Below, one piece after another: positions 7,247 to 15,600 of a DNA stretch of 16,710 nt. Positions within the stretch are counted from its first letter, which is position 1, and each line of letters opens with the position of its first letter. The notes beneath the pieces were generated by a model. It was given only the letters and a program-made list of their open reading frames with translations. It did not search any database and was not told the DNA's origin. The DNA is from Planctomycetaceae bacterium (GTDB taxonomy: Bacteria; Planctomycetota; Planctomycetia; Pirellulales; Pirellulaceae). The DNA is taken from positions 1 to 16,710 of the forward strand of contig PKCQ01000075.1 of NCBI GenBank assembly GCA_002862265.1, in the 5' to 3' direction. The position numbers and the translations under genes are program-made.

Positions 7247-8248
7247 ATGGAAAAGCTCGTACTCTGCTACCCCGTCAAAAAAAAACACTTGGAACAATAC
7301 CGGCAAGCTCTTCCTGAGCTGGAGGTGATCAACGCAGGACAAGAAGGAATCGCCGATGCCCTGAGTGAGGCTGACTACTTTGTAGGTCACGCGAAAGTCC
7401 CTGTTGATTGGGACTTAGCCGTCCAGCATGGTCACCTGAAAATGATTCAGAGCTCAGCGGCAGGCTTGGACCACTGTTTGGTTCCGTCCGTCATTGCCTC
7501 CGACATTCCCGTGTGCAGTGCGTCCGGTTTATTCGCAAATCAAGTAGCCGAACAAACACTTGCACTGCTCTACGGCGTAGTGCGAAGTCTGCCAACGTTC
7601 TTTCGACAAGGGCTCAACCGGGAATTCGTCCGTCGTCCGACCGATGACTTGCACGGGAAACGCGTCGGGATTGTTGGATTGGGTGGCAACGGCCGTCGCA
7701 TCGCCGAACTGCTAGCGCCACTTAGAAATACAATTCGCGCGACGGACTTTTTTCCCACGAATAAGCCAGAAAATGTTGCTGAATTGTGGGAGGCGGAACG
7801 GCTTGTAGAACTCGCGAGCCGGAGTGATGTCTTGATTCTGGCACTGCCGTTGAACATGAGCACACGAAGGATTATAGGTAGTGAAGTTTTTGCGGCGATG
7901 CCAAAGGGCAGCTATTTGATCAATGTCGCCCGTGGCCAAGTGGTTGACGAAACCGAGCTGGTCAATGCACTTCAGTCAGGGCATCTTGCTGGCGCCGGAC
8001 TGGACGTCACCGAATCGGAGCCTTTGCAGACAGATAGCCCATTGTGGGGAATCCCGAACGTGCTCATCACTCCTCACGTTGGAGCACAGTCCCGTAGCCG
8101 CGTCGATGACTCGACGCGGTTTGCCTGCACAAATTTGCGGCGATTTCTCGATGGTAAGCCTCTTTGGAACCAAGTCGACAAGCGACTCGGGTTTCCACAT
8201 CCCGAAGTAATGTATTGCAATCAAGAGGAGATTAAGCAAAGTTCTTGA
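7247..8248 (+). CDS. D-isomer-specific 2-hydroxyacid dehydrogenase (NAD-dependent)
   Basis: This is a cytosolic oxidoreductase of the phosphoglycerate-dehydrogenase-like family, which interconverts a D-2-hydroxyacid and a 2-oxoacid using NAD(H). The protein is 333 residues from ATG 7247, preceded by GAGAAGG; upstream in-frame starts exist, but the family begins with the MEKLVLCYPV strand. The NAD-binding loop is GIVGLGGNGRR (141-151). The catalytic triad is present: Arg229 in NVARG, Glu258 in DVTESEP and His277 in ITPHVG. The substrate-loop region IQSSAAGLDHC (67-77) is also conserved. Substrate cannot be told from sequence. It is not serA proper, as it lacks the C-terminal ACT domain. The gene stands alone; the following 270 bases hold the second repeat copy and then the kinase gene. 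Confidence 0.9.
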   Translation: MEKLVLCYPVKKKHLEQYRQALPELEVINAGQEGIADALSEADYFVGHAKVPVDWDLAVQHGHLKMIQSSAAGLDHCLVPSVIASDIPVCSASGLFANQVAEQTLALLYGVVRSLPTFFRQGLNREFVRRPTDDLHGKRVGIVGLGGNGRRIAELLAPLRNTIRATDFFPTNKPENVAELWEAERLVELASRSDVLILALPLNMSTRRIIGSEVFAAMPKGSYLINVARGQVVDETELVNALQSGHLAGAGLDVTESEPLQTDSPLWGIPNVLITPHVGAQSRSRVDDSTRFACTNLRRFLDGKPLWNQVDKRLGFPHPEVMYCNQEEIKQSS

Positions 8249-8350
8249 AAGCATGGTCAGCATGCATTGGCCCTGCTGGTCTGGAGGGCTATAGTCAGGG
8301 TTCCCAAATTCCCACCCAGCAGCTCAAGACCTTGAGATGAGTCGTTTAGG

Positions 8351-8458
8351 CGGAAGGCGAAGCAGAACTTGCCAGACCAAGTTCGTTTTAACGCAGTATT
8401 TCTTTGCGCGAAAACACTTTCCATCGGTAGAAGTCCTTCTGCCGGTCGACCTAACGCC
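8351..8458. repeat. Dispersed repeat, copy 2 (about 108 bp)
   Basis: This is the partner of 1255-1360 in the same orientation, about three quarters identical by hand alignment. The hairpin of copy 1 is retained in weaker form (CTTTCC-ATC-GGTAGAAG, 8417-8433, with a bulge). It lies about 100 bases after the dehydrogenase stop and 60 bases before the kinase ATG, so it would be in the kinase's 5' leader. If translated in one frame, both copies share QNLxxQVRxxAVxxCxxTL, so a coding relic is also possible. Confidence 0.6.
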
Positions 8459-8518
8459 CAGCCGAACGGGCCTGCTCGCTCTAGTCTGCTTCACACGGGG
8501 CTTCACTCCGACAATCTC

Positions 8519-9679
8519 ATGTCTACCACGACCATGACGAACGATGGCAAAACGCGCACGTTTGTCGAATCAGCATCTGCGCCAAATACCGAACCCTTGA
8601 ATCAGCTATATCGCCTTCTTCTTAAGAAGGGGCGTGTTCAGTGGACGACCTACCACCGTTTTGAGAAAGAGCTTGGTCGAGGCGGGCAGGGCACCGTTTA
8701 TTTGAGCCATCGCAAGGGCGCAGACGGATTCAATCAGCCTGTAGCAATGAAGGTCTTTTCGCCCGAACGCTTCCCGACTGTCAGCTCCTACGAGAAAGCG
8801 ATGGAGCGCGTGGCGCATGTGGCTTCTCGTATCGCCACAATCCAGCACGACAACTTGCTGGATGTCCAGGACTTTGTCGACCAAAATCGCATAAGAATCA
8901 TGGTCATGGAGTGGATCGATGGCTTTGACTTGCGACAGCTGCTGAATCCCGAACGCTTGAAACTCGTGGAAGCAATCGCACCAACGCGAAAGTGGGAGTA
9001 CATCAACCAAGTGGTGGCGACTTACGGCCCCAGCCAGACACGAGTCAAAGCAGGAGTCGCTGTGGCGATTGTGAGAGATTGCTTGGCTGCATTGGCAGCA
9101 CTTCATCGCGAAGGCATTGTGCATGGCGATATCAAACCAGCGAATATCATGCTGAAGAGGACTGGACACACGAAGCTGATCGACATGGGCTCGGCATTCG
9201 AACTGATCGCCCCGCCCTACAAGCGAGCATGCACGCCCGCCTACGCCGCACCGGAAGTACTCGAAGGGGCTCATTGTACAGAACAAAGTGACCTGGCCAG
9301 CCTGGGTTATGTGCTCATCGAAATGCTGGCTGGACAACCCTGCTTCAATTTAGAGGCCGAGTATCGCGAGTTGATGGAGTCCAAGCGCCGAATGCCTCAG
9401 CGACTCCAGGAGTTGCTGCCACCAGAAGTCTCTTGCAACGAACATCTGGTGAATTTGTGCAAGCGCTTAATCGCCACAGATCCCGCGAAGCGTTTCACAA
9501 CGGCTGAAGCTGCTGAGCTGCGCGAGGGAGGTGCGGCGGAGTTCCATCGCCAACTTGTCTTTGGCGACTTAGCCAGCGAGTACGAAAATGACATTCGGGT
9601 TTTGCTAGAAGAGGTCTGTCGCATCGATAATCGTGACTCAGCCTCAGATATAACCACCAATTGGATCCAACGTAGCTAG
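8519..9679 (+). CDS. Cytosolic Hanks-type serine/threonine protein kinase (non-RD)
   Basis: This 386-residue protein kinase has no membrane segment. Features in order are: glycine loop GRGGQGTVYLS (53-63), ATP lysine in VAMKVF (Lys78), hinge VMEWIDGFDL (179-188 region minus 50), catalytic loop HGDIKPANIML (202-212) with Asp204, Lys206 and Asn209, magnesium motif DMG in place of DFG (Asp222), and APE (244-246). Gly replaces the Arg of HRD, so it is a non-RD kinase, not expected to need activation-loop phosphorylation. The C-terminal 60 residues after the kinase fold are short and helical, with no PASTA, TPR or WD repeats. The start ATG 8519 has no clear Shine-Dalgarno; ATG 8534 is an alternative, and the frame is open upstream to 8369 through the repeat. 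The substrate is unknown; no phosphatase or FHA gene is nearby. Confidence 0.88.
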   Translation: MSTTTMTNDGKTRTFVESASAPNTEPLNQLYRLLLKKGRVQWTTYHRFEKELGRGGQGTVYLSHRKGADGFNQPVAMKVFSPERFPTVSSYEKAMERVAHVASRIATIQHDNLLDVQDFVDQNRIRIMVMEWIDGFDLRQLLNPERLKLVEAIAPTRKWEYINQVVATYGPSQTRVKAGVAVAIVRDCLAALAALHREGIVHGDIKPANIMLKRTGHTKLIDMGSAFELIAPPYKRACTPAYAAPEVLEGAHCTEQSDLASLGYVLIEMLAGQPCFNLEAEYRELMESKRRMPQRLQELLPPEVSCNEHLVNLCKRLIATDPAKRFTTAEAAELREGGAAEFHRQLVFGDLASEYENDIRVLLEEVCRIDNRDSASDITTNWIQRS

Positions 9680-9752
9680 CTGTTGGTAGGTCTTCGCGCC
9701 GTGCCGACAGAAACGCGCTTGCGACTAAAGTGCAGCCCTGGCGGAAGTGTGA

Positions 9753-9819
9753 TCGCGAGTCATTTCGCGAAATAAAAAACGCGGCTTCCTGCCGCTAGAA
9801 CCGCAATCATTGCGGCTTT
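9753..9819. terminator. Cluster of three short hairpins after the kinase gene
   Basis: Three hairpins lie in a row: TCGCGA pairs with TCGCGA around six bases; GCGGC-TTCCT-GCCGC at 9781-9795; and CCGCAA-TCA-TTGCGG at 9801-9815 followed by CTTT. The A-run at 9774-9779 would make the middle hairpin a terminator for transcripts coming from the right on the minus strand. For the kinase transcript the last hairpin is only a weak terminator. The function is inferred from position. Confidence 0.4.
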
Positions 9820-10014
9820 GAATCGAGTTCTTGCTGCTGGAAAAAGCTTGGTGGTAGAGGGTCCGTTTGATCCGCTGTAGACCAAAGAGTTTCTATCGCC
9901 CGTTGTAGCACGGTGTACTGAATTCATCTCGGAGATTGCCTACAAAGACGTCTGTGGCCGACAATCGCGGCTTGCATCCAGATCTACGCAAATAACTTGC
10001 TCAAAAGGCCATCC

Positions 10015-10155
10015 ATGACCGACAGATCATCCTTGCCACGCCGAAGCGGACGCGTCAAAAAGCTTTGGTTTATTGAAGTGATGCAGGGTAACAACCAGGG
10101 AATCCGTGGGGCAGCCCAACGCTTGCTGCCGAACAACTTCGCTTTCAAAATGTGA
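10015..10155 (+). pseudogene. Relic of a sigma-54 activator C-terminus (Fis-type HTH)
   Basis: This 46-codon frame reads FIEVMQGNNQGIRGAAQRLL, then NNFAFKM, TGA, then KL. It resembles the end of FhlA/NtrC-like sigma-54 activators, where a helix leads to 'G..GAA.RLGL..TTL..KMKKLGI'. The TGA at 10153 stands where the next Lys/Arg codon would be. No ATPase-domain motif (GAFTGA or Walker A) is visible upstream, so only the DNA-binding tail would remain. The match is short and by eye; a chance open frame is possible. Confidence 0.38.
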
Positions 10156-10181
10156 AAACTCTGTGGATCTTTTCATATGTA

Positions 10182-10254
10182 TTGTAGCGGAGAGAGGAGT
10201 AGGAAAAGTGGTTGATGTTTATATGTGTTATCGAATATTTTGAGTCCGCTACAA
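10182..10254. repeat. Perfect 10-bp inverted repeat 53 bases apart
   Basis: TTGTAGCGGA at 10182-10191 is the exact reverse complement of TCCGCTACAA at 10245-10254. The 53 bases between them are AT-rich with a purine-rich left half. The unit could be the closing stem of a small structured RNA, the ends of a tiny mobile element, or a distant operator pair. No target-site duplication is visible at the ends. Confidence 0.5.
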
Positions 10255-10317
10255 CCTTCAACATAGTTTCATTGATTGGGGGATTGTGGGAATGGAATTC
10301 GCTATTGTCAAGCTGTG

Positions 10318-10337
10318 GGAACAAAACTTTTTGTTCC
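10318..10337. repeat. Short palindromic hairpin
   Basis: GGAACAAAA-CT-TTTTGTTCC is a perfect palindrome with a central two-base spacer. No T-run follows, so it looks more like an operator or cruciform than a terminator. It lies about 400 bases before the glycosyltransferase start. Confidence 0.4.
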
Positions 10338-10744
10338 TTCTAGTGTCCCCCCCAACTCTCGCGGTTGCATATCGCAGATTTCATGAGCTGATCATACGAA
10401 CTTGAGCAGACAACTATAAGCGATTTTTGTGGTCCGTGTTCCACCGGCCAGTCCGAGTTTCCCGCAATTTTTTTTTTTTGCCAATTTGAAATCTGCATTT
10501 GAATCGGCAACTAGGCGCGTTAGAAGTTGTATACTTTTTCGAAGAATCCGAAGGCCAGCACGCATCACTTTGACGCTGGCAGAGTTTCGCTACCTTCGGT
10601 GCTACCACTTGCAAAGCCTCCACCTGCAAATCCCCATTTGTACAAAGCTGATTGGCTAGCATTGACTCGCGGATTTCGGTTCTCGGCAACAACATAGCTG
10701 CTCGAAGCTCCTCAATCGTTTGGGAATACCTCAAACTTGCTCAA

Positions 10745-11584
10745 ATGAGCACAAAAAACTGGCGTCTAGTGAGTGAAACTGTCTTGAACGACAACAGCCC
10801 AACAGAATTAGATCTGCACTTAGACAACCTGCAGGCAAGCCGACTAGACCAAGTTTTGACAGACGATGTTTGTCGTCGACTTGGCATCTTTTCGATCCCC
10901 AGTGGCTTCCAGCTGAGCGTGATCATCCCGGTCTACAATGAAGTCAATACGGTTTTGCAAGTCATCGAACGGGTACGAGCTACGGAGCTACCGCTTGAGA
11001 TCATTTTGGTAGACGACGGAAGCGAGGATGGTACTCGCGAGAAACTCAAGGAACTACCGGAAAGCGACGACCTTCGCGTCATCTATCACCCAGAGAATCG
11101 CGGCAAAGGTGCGGCTCTGAGAACTGGATTTGAGCATGCAACAGGAACTGCGGTCGTGGTCCAGGACGCAGACCTTGAATATGATCCAGATGACTTTCGA
11201 CTACTCATTCAACCCATTATCGAAAACACCGCAGATGTGGTCTATGGAAGTCGTTACGGGCACCATGACCGGCCAGTACCTCCGCTGTGGCACGTACTCG
11301 TAAACCGACTGATCACTCGTCTGGCAAACATTCGCACCGGTCTTTATCTAAGCGATGTCGAAACTTGCTACAAAGTGATCAGACGTGAGCTGATTCAGGA
11401 ACTGGCAGCTGGGCTGCGGGAGAACCGATTCGGAATCGAAATAGAAATCACGATCAAACTAGCCCGTAAACGAGTTCGATTTTACGAACGTCACATTCGT
11501 TATGATCGTCGCGGTTTTGACGAAGGCAAGAAAATCGGCTGGCGTGATGGGGTTCGAGCCCTATATTGCATGGTTCGATATTAG
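10745..11584 (+). CDS. Family 2 glycosyltransferase, dolichyl-phosphate mannosyltransferase-like
   Basis: This 279-residue GT-A enzyme transfers a sugar from a nucleotide-sugar to an acceptor, in this group often a polyprenyl phosphate, at the cytoplasmic membrane face. Motifs: LSVIIPVYNE (57-66), ILVDDGSEDGT (87-97), ENRGKGAALRTGF (117-129), the metal-binding DAD (141-143) in VVQDADLEYDPDD, and VVYGSRY (165-171). A C-terminal DVETCYKVIRREL and RRGFDEGKKIGWRDG match the DPM1-like subgroup. There are no C-terminal membrane helices, so it is a soluble or peripheral enzyme. About 50 residues precede the fold. ATG 10745 is chosen over an in-frame TTG at 10652 that would add an unconserved extension; neither has a clear Shine-Dalgarno. 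The next gene starts 62 bases downstream and may be cotranscribed. Confidence 0.88.
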   Translation: MSTKNWRLVSETVLNDNSPTELDLHLDNLQASRLDQVLTDDVCRRLGIFSIPSGFQLSVIIPVYNEVNTVLQVIERVRATELPLEIILVDDGSEDGTREKLKELPESDDLRVIYHPENRGKGAALRTGFEHATGTAVVVQDADLEYDPDDFRLLIQPIIENTADVVYGSRYGHHDRPVPPLWHVLVNRLITRLANIRTGLYLSDVETCYKVIRRELIQELAAGLRENRFGIEIEITIKLARKRVRFYERHIRYDRRGFDEGKKIGWRDGVRALYCMVRY

Positions 11585-11646
11585 AGCCGCCCTTTGGGCA
11601 GCGCATGACCTTCTTGACTTAGCTGCCTACCACACAGTTTCAAATC

Positions 11647-12627
11647 GTGGCCGAAACGGAACCAACAATCAGCAATTCTGGGTTGTATTCACCAGCCATG
11701 CTGGCGGATTTGCTCCAGGTTTCTGTCCGCACTGTGCGGCGTTGGAATCGGGCTGGATTGCTGCCAGCGAAAAGCGAGATCATGCAGATCCCGCATTTCG
11801 ATTTCACTTCCCTGACGACAGCAAAACAACTCGCTGGCTGGATGCTTCAGGGCGTCACGGTCTCTTCCATGCAGCTTCAAATCGAGGCGCTTCGCAAACG
11901 AATTGGAAGCGATGCGGCTCTCGACGAATTACCTATTCAAGTGGATGGCCAACAGCTGATCATCCAAGATGGGGATCAATACCTCGAGTGGTCGGGGCAA
12001 TTGCGTCTCGAATTCGAATCGTCAGCAGAATCCATCGGCTCGGACGAACCAGCAACCGTCAAATTCGTAAGGCCAGAACCTCGAGACAAAGCACTCGCGC
12101 CCGAGCTGCAAGAAGAGCTTTCCATGGAGGCGATGATCGAGCAAGCGATCATTGCAGAAGATGCAGATGACTTAGAGACCGCCGTGAGATGGTATCGTAG
12201 CGTGCAGACGGTTCATGGGCTGAATGCAGACGTTTGCTTTCAGATCGCAGAACTTTTGTACCGCAGTGGAGATGTTAGCGGTGCACGAGAGCGCTATTTT
12301 ACCGCTCTAGAAATTGAGCCCGAGCTGCTCGAGGCGCGAGCGAATCTGGGTTGCGTTCTGCTTGAATGTCAACAAACTGATCTAGCAATCGCCGCCTTCG
12401 AAGGTGCGTTGGCGCAATATCCCGACTACGCTGACGTCCACTTCCATCTCGCACACGCCTTGGAAGAGCTCGGTGAAGCCAATCGTGCAGTCCAGCATTG
12501 GCAACGCTTTCTGGAACTGGCTCCAACTAGCCCGTGGGCCGAAGAAGCTCAACACCGACTGAAGGATCATGCCCTTGAGCATATCCCACTGCATTTTGGG
12601 GATGCCGACACGATTCACCACAAGTAA
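11647..12627 (+). CDS. MerR-type HTH protein fused to tetratricopeptide repeats
   Basis: This 326-residue protein starts at GTG 11647; a stop lies just upstream in frame at 11620 and no ATG is available. Residues about 13-42 (LYSPAMLADLLQVSVRTVRRWNRAGLL) form a MerR/excisionase-like winged-helix DNA-binding start, with the recognition helix VSVRTVRRWNRAG. A poorly conserved linker with a beta-rich part (QLIIQDGDQYLEW) follows. Residues about 160-305 contain four TPR units, the clearest being AEDADDLETAVRWYRS, DVCFQIAELLYRSGDVSGAR, ARANLGCVLLECQQTDLAIA and DVHFHLAHALEELGEANRAV. TPRs bind partner proteins, so it is probably a regulator controlled by protein contact; target and partner are unknown. 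It ends 23 bases from the end of the converging lptC-like gene. Confidence 0.82.
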   Translation: MAETEPTISNSGLYSPAMLADLLQVSVRTVRRWNRAGLLPAKSEIMQIPHFDFTSLTTAKQLAGWMLQGVTVSSMQLQIEALRKRIGSDAALDELPIQVDGQQLIIQDGDQYLEWSGQLRLEFESSAESIGSDEPATVKFVRPEPRDKALAPELQEELSMEAMIEQAIIAEDADDLETAVRWYRSVQTVHGLNADVCFQIAELLYRSGDVSGARERYFTALEIEPELLEARANLGCVLLECQQTDLAIAAFEGALAQYPDYADVHFHLAHALEELGEANRAVQHWQRFLELAPTSPWAEEAQHRLKDHALEHIPLHFGDADTIHHK

Positions 12628-12650
12628 AGACAATCTCGACTCTCAGAACG

Positions 12651-15600
12651 CTATCGATTGAAGAAGTCGACACGTGGGTCCGGTGCATTGCTCGGAGCTA
12701 AAGTATTACCCGGTCCCGGCGCGTACTCTTGATTATTCACTCCACTGCGCATCTGCGCTCCAGAACTATGCAGATCCATATCGATGCGCGAGAAATTCTC
12801 TGGATCAATACTAAAACGCTTGACGTTAGCCTCTCCTGAGAAAGCGTCCCTGCCAGAACCATTCGGTACCACTTTGATGTGAGCAGGCTCGCGACTATCA
12901 CTGTAGAGCGACAGGAGACTCTTCGCTTTGGAATAAGTCAACCTGGAGCCGTCGCCTTGATAGCTTCCCTGTGCAGAGTTTCCATTGAAAGCCACATTGC
13001 CAGACGCGGTAAACTCCCAACTATCTTTTGCACTTTTTGTGGTTGCGAATCTGCCTGGTAGCGGCTGAGTCGAACTCAGGTGGCTAGTTCCATAGACTTT
13101 GAGTAGATCAGAGTTGAGCAACATATCCTCGGGGCCGAGAATGCGACCGTTCAGGGAAGGGACCATCGAGTCCTCCCAACTCTCCAACTTTCCAACGAGT
13201 AGCTCGACGCTGCCTTCGAGAGTCACTTCCTTGCGAACCATTGCGGCAACCAATGAGTCGCGAAAGTTGAGATAGGCTCCTTGAAGTTCAGGTTCTTTTT
13301 CTGTGGCGACCGCCAACTGCCCCGGCTTTTGGTCTGAAAGAAATCTAGAGTCAACCCAACCAGGACCGGAGGCGATCAGTTGCTGCTTAGGAAGGGAGTA
13401 CCTTAGCTTAGGCACGACCAAACGCTCACGACTCTTCTGTTGCCCAAGATCGTCAACTGGTGATGCAGCGATCTCGACCGAACCATGCAAGACGACTTCG
13501 TCAATCTCAAGCTTTGGTGGCGCACCTTCAAGGTTCCTGAGATCGATTGGCTGACGCATCTGAATTTGCATCTGCTGCGCACGACCTTGCATTGGCCAGA
13601 TATCATCAGGCGCGTTTCGCATTGCCGCTCGGAAGTTCACATTCTTCTCGATCCAAACGGTCGATCCATCGAACCACATTCTGCCCTGCCACTCGCAGGA
13701 CGGCGGGATCAGCCACTCGACCTCATTGAGTTCAAATGAGCTAGGCTCTATTGGAGTGGTCGCATCGTTCTTTCGCGAAGCTAGCAGGCTCTTCGGTAGG
13801 ACGAATTCGCCCGGGTGCTCCATCAGAATCACGCCGTGCACTTGGTTGTATCGAATCGCTTTGCCTTTCAGGACCCCATCAGCGATTTTCATCTCTGCAG
13901 GCGCGCCCGAAAGAAGCAGGTCTACACTGCTACTGGAGCTGTTTGCTTCGGTCGGTGTCGTCGCCAGCTGCAGCGCACTTCCTAAAATCTCCCAAGGCAA
14001 AGTCTTAGAATCAACGGCCTCGGCTTGCTTTGGCGTTTGCGAGACTTTCACTGGGCCGTCAAGGTGCAAGTTTTCGATCCAGCTGGTGGCTCCTCTGCGC
14101 ACCATCGTAGCCCGCAACACATTCCCAGAGATGTCGATCGGTTGACGCGGCTTCTCGTTCTTTGCCGTCCTGTTGCCCTGGTTGTTCGCGCTGAGAATTG
14201 GCGGCGGCAACTGGCCTTGCGCTGCGGGTTCGGGATTCTGCGGCGGCCCAACCCACTGAGGATCCTTGGCGCCAGCAGAGTGACTGAGAGAAAGCTCTCC
14301 TTCGTTGGATGTAGCACCAGCATCGCCATCCGCTGTCGACTCTGACGGATCCGGAAGATAGCTGACTGCGAGATCTAGCTGAGCAACTTTGCAGTGAAAC
14401 TCCTTCGTATGAACCTCCGTTGCTACTGGCGAAAAGATTCGCTTGGGTAGATAGTCGCCAGCCAAGGAATTGTCTTCCGTACTCTTCCCAACGCCCTGCG
14501 GATCAGCCTTCTCCAACCAAACTTCGAGATGTTCACTGGTTAGATATCCCTGATCAGCGTTATCGACAAGTGTCTGTCCCTTCACCACAATCAGTTGCGA
14601 ACCATCCTTATCTAGAGATGGTGACATCCTCAAACTTTCTTTCCATCGGACCGTTGTGTCACCCATGGAGTGCTCCGTAGCGACCGGGCTACTCGAAGAC
14701 GTGGTAAGTTCTCCTGGTCCTATCGCGGCGAGCCAACCGAGGTGCTTACCCTCTCCTTTTTCACGTGGCGCTGCTCGATAGGAGATCTGAGGTGCAAGAA
14801 ACCGCATCCCTTGGTAGTTCAGAATCACCGTCGAACGTATTGCCTCCGGCACATCAAGGTGTCCGTAGAATCCCACCTCGCCTTTTTTTAGATCAACAAT
14901 GAGACGCTTGCTTTGCGAGTTCACCCCAATGGCGGGAGCTTCCAAAACGACTTGTTTCTCAGCCACAAAGTCTTTTAGTGGATCTGTTCCAACGGCTTCC
15001 AACCTGGTGACCAGCACTTCGCCAAGTCGCAAATCAAAATGCGGATCTGCTTCACTCGGCGCACGCGTTTCCTCAGGGGGTTCCATCGAGATCGAAAGAC
15101 GCTCACAAGTAAACTCGTCTGGCGGCAGGTTTCCCAAAAGATGTTGTACTTGAACACCATTCTGCAGTGTTGCCGACGAGGATTTAAAATCAAACGAAAA
15201 CCTTCCGCCACACTTTGCTTGCAGTCTAGCCGGTAACTGGGCCAATGCTGGGTTCTTCGTCGTAAGCTGCTTGGGGTCCAAGTCCGCCCAAAGCCCGCCG
15301 GGCGGAAGTACGACATCAACTTTTTGCACCTGATACAATTCTAACTCATCGAGTGGCCCCCACACGCTCGAGGAACTGCCTGCGTTTCCGAGAATGTCGC
15401 TTCGCAGTCGAATGAGCAAATCCCTGCCTTGAATGACACTAGTTCCCCATTCGATGAGAACCTCGTTGCGTGTTGTCAGTTGGGTTTTGTCAATGGAGAG
15501 ATCGCGAGTCCACAGCCGCCACGGGACTTCACCGGCTTCGATTGCGGCTTGTTTGCTTACCTCAATCTCACCTTTCATTTGGACGCGCTCAATCTTAGGA

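Larger units (their letters stand above)
9820..10744. other. Long intergenic stretch, AT-rich in part
   Basis: Apart from the HTH relic and the inverted repeats listed separately, this stretch has a clearly AT-rich part (about 10140-10350), a run of seven C (10347-10353) and a run of twelve T (10468-10479). No gene is supported on either strand. It probably includes the promoter and leader of the glycosyltransferase gene at 10745. Confidence 0.5.

Noticed and set aside
8447..8453. Integron attC-like inverse core (ACCTAAC) in repeat copy 2
   Set aside because: No matching GTTRRRY core at a proper distance, copy 1 does not keep the motif, and no integrase is present.
8606..9337. 243-codon minus-strand frame antisense to the kinase
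   Set aside because: It is the complement of conserved kinase motifs; Cys/His-rich composition marks it as a shadow.
10468..10479. Run of twelve T as a terminator or phase-variable tract
   Set aside because: No stable hairpin lies directly before it and it is not inside a gene or at a clear promoter spacer; reported only as part of the intergenic description.
11548..11560. tRNA T-arm-like sequence GGGTTCGAGCCC
   Set aside because: It lies inside the conserved C-terminal codons of the glycosyltransferase and no acceptor, D or anticodon arms can be built around it.
11502..12170. 222-codon plus-strand frame over the glycosyltransferase end and MerR/TPR gene
   Set aside because: It overlaps two well-supported genes in another frame and is His/Arg/Trp-rich without motifs.
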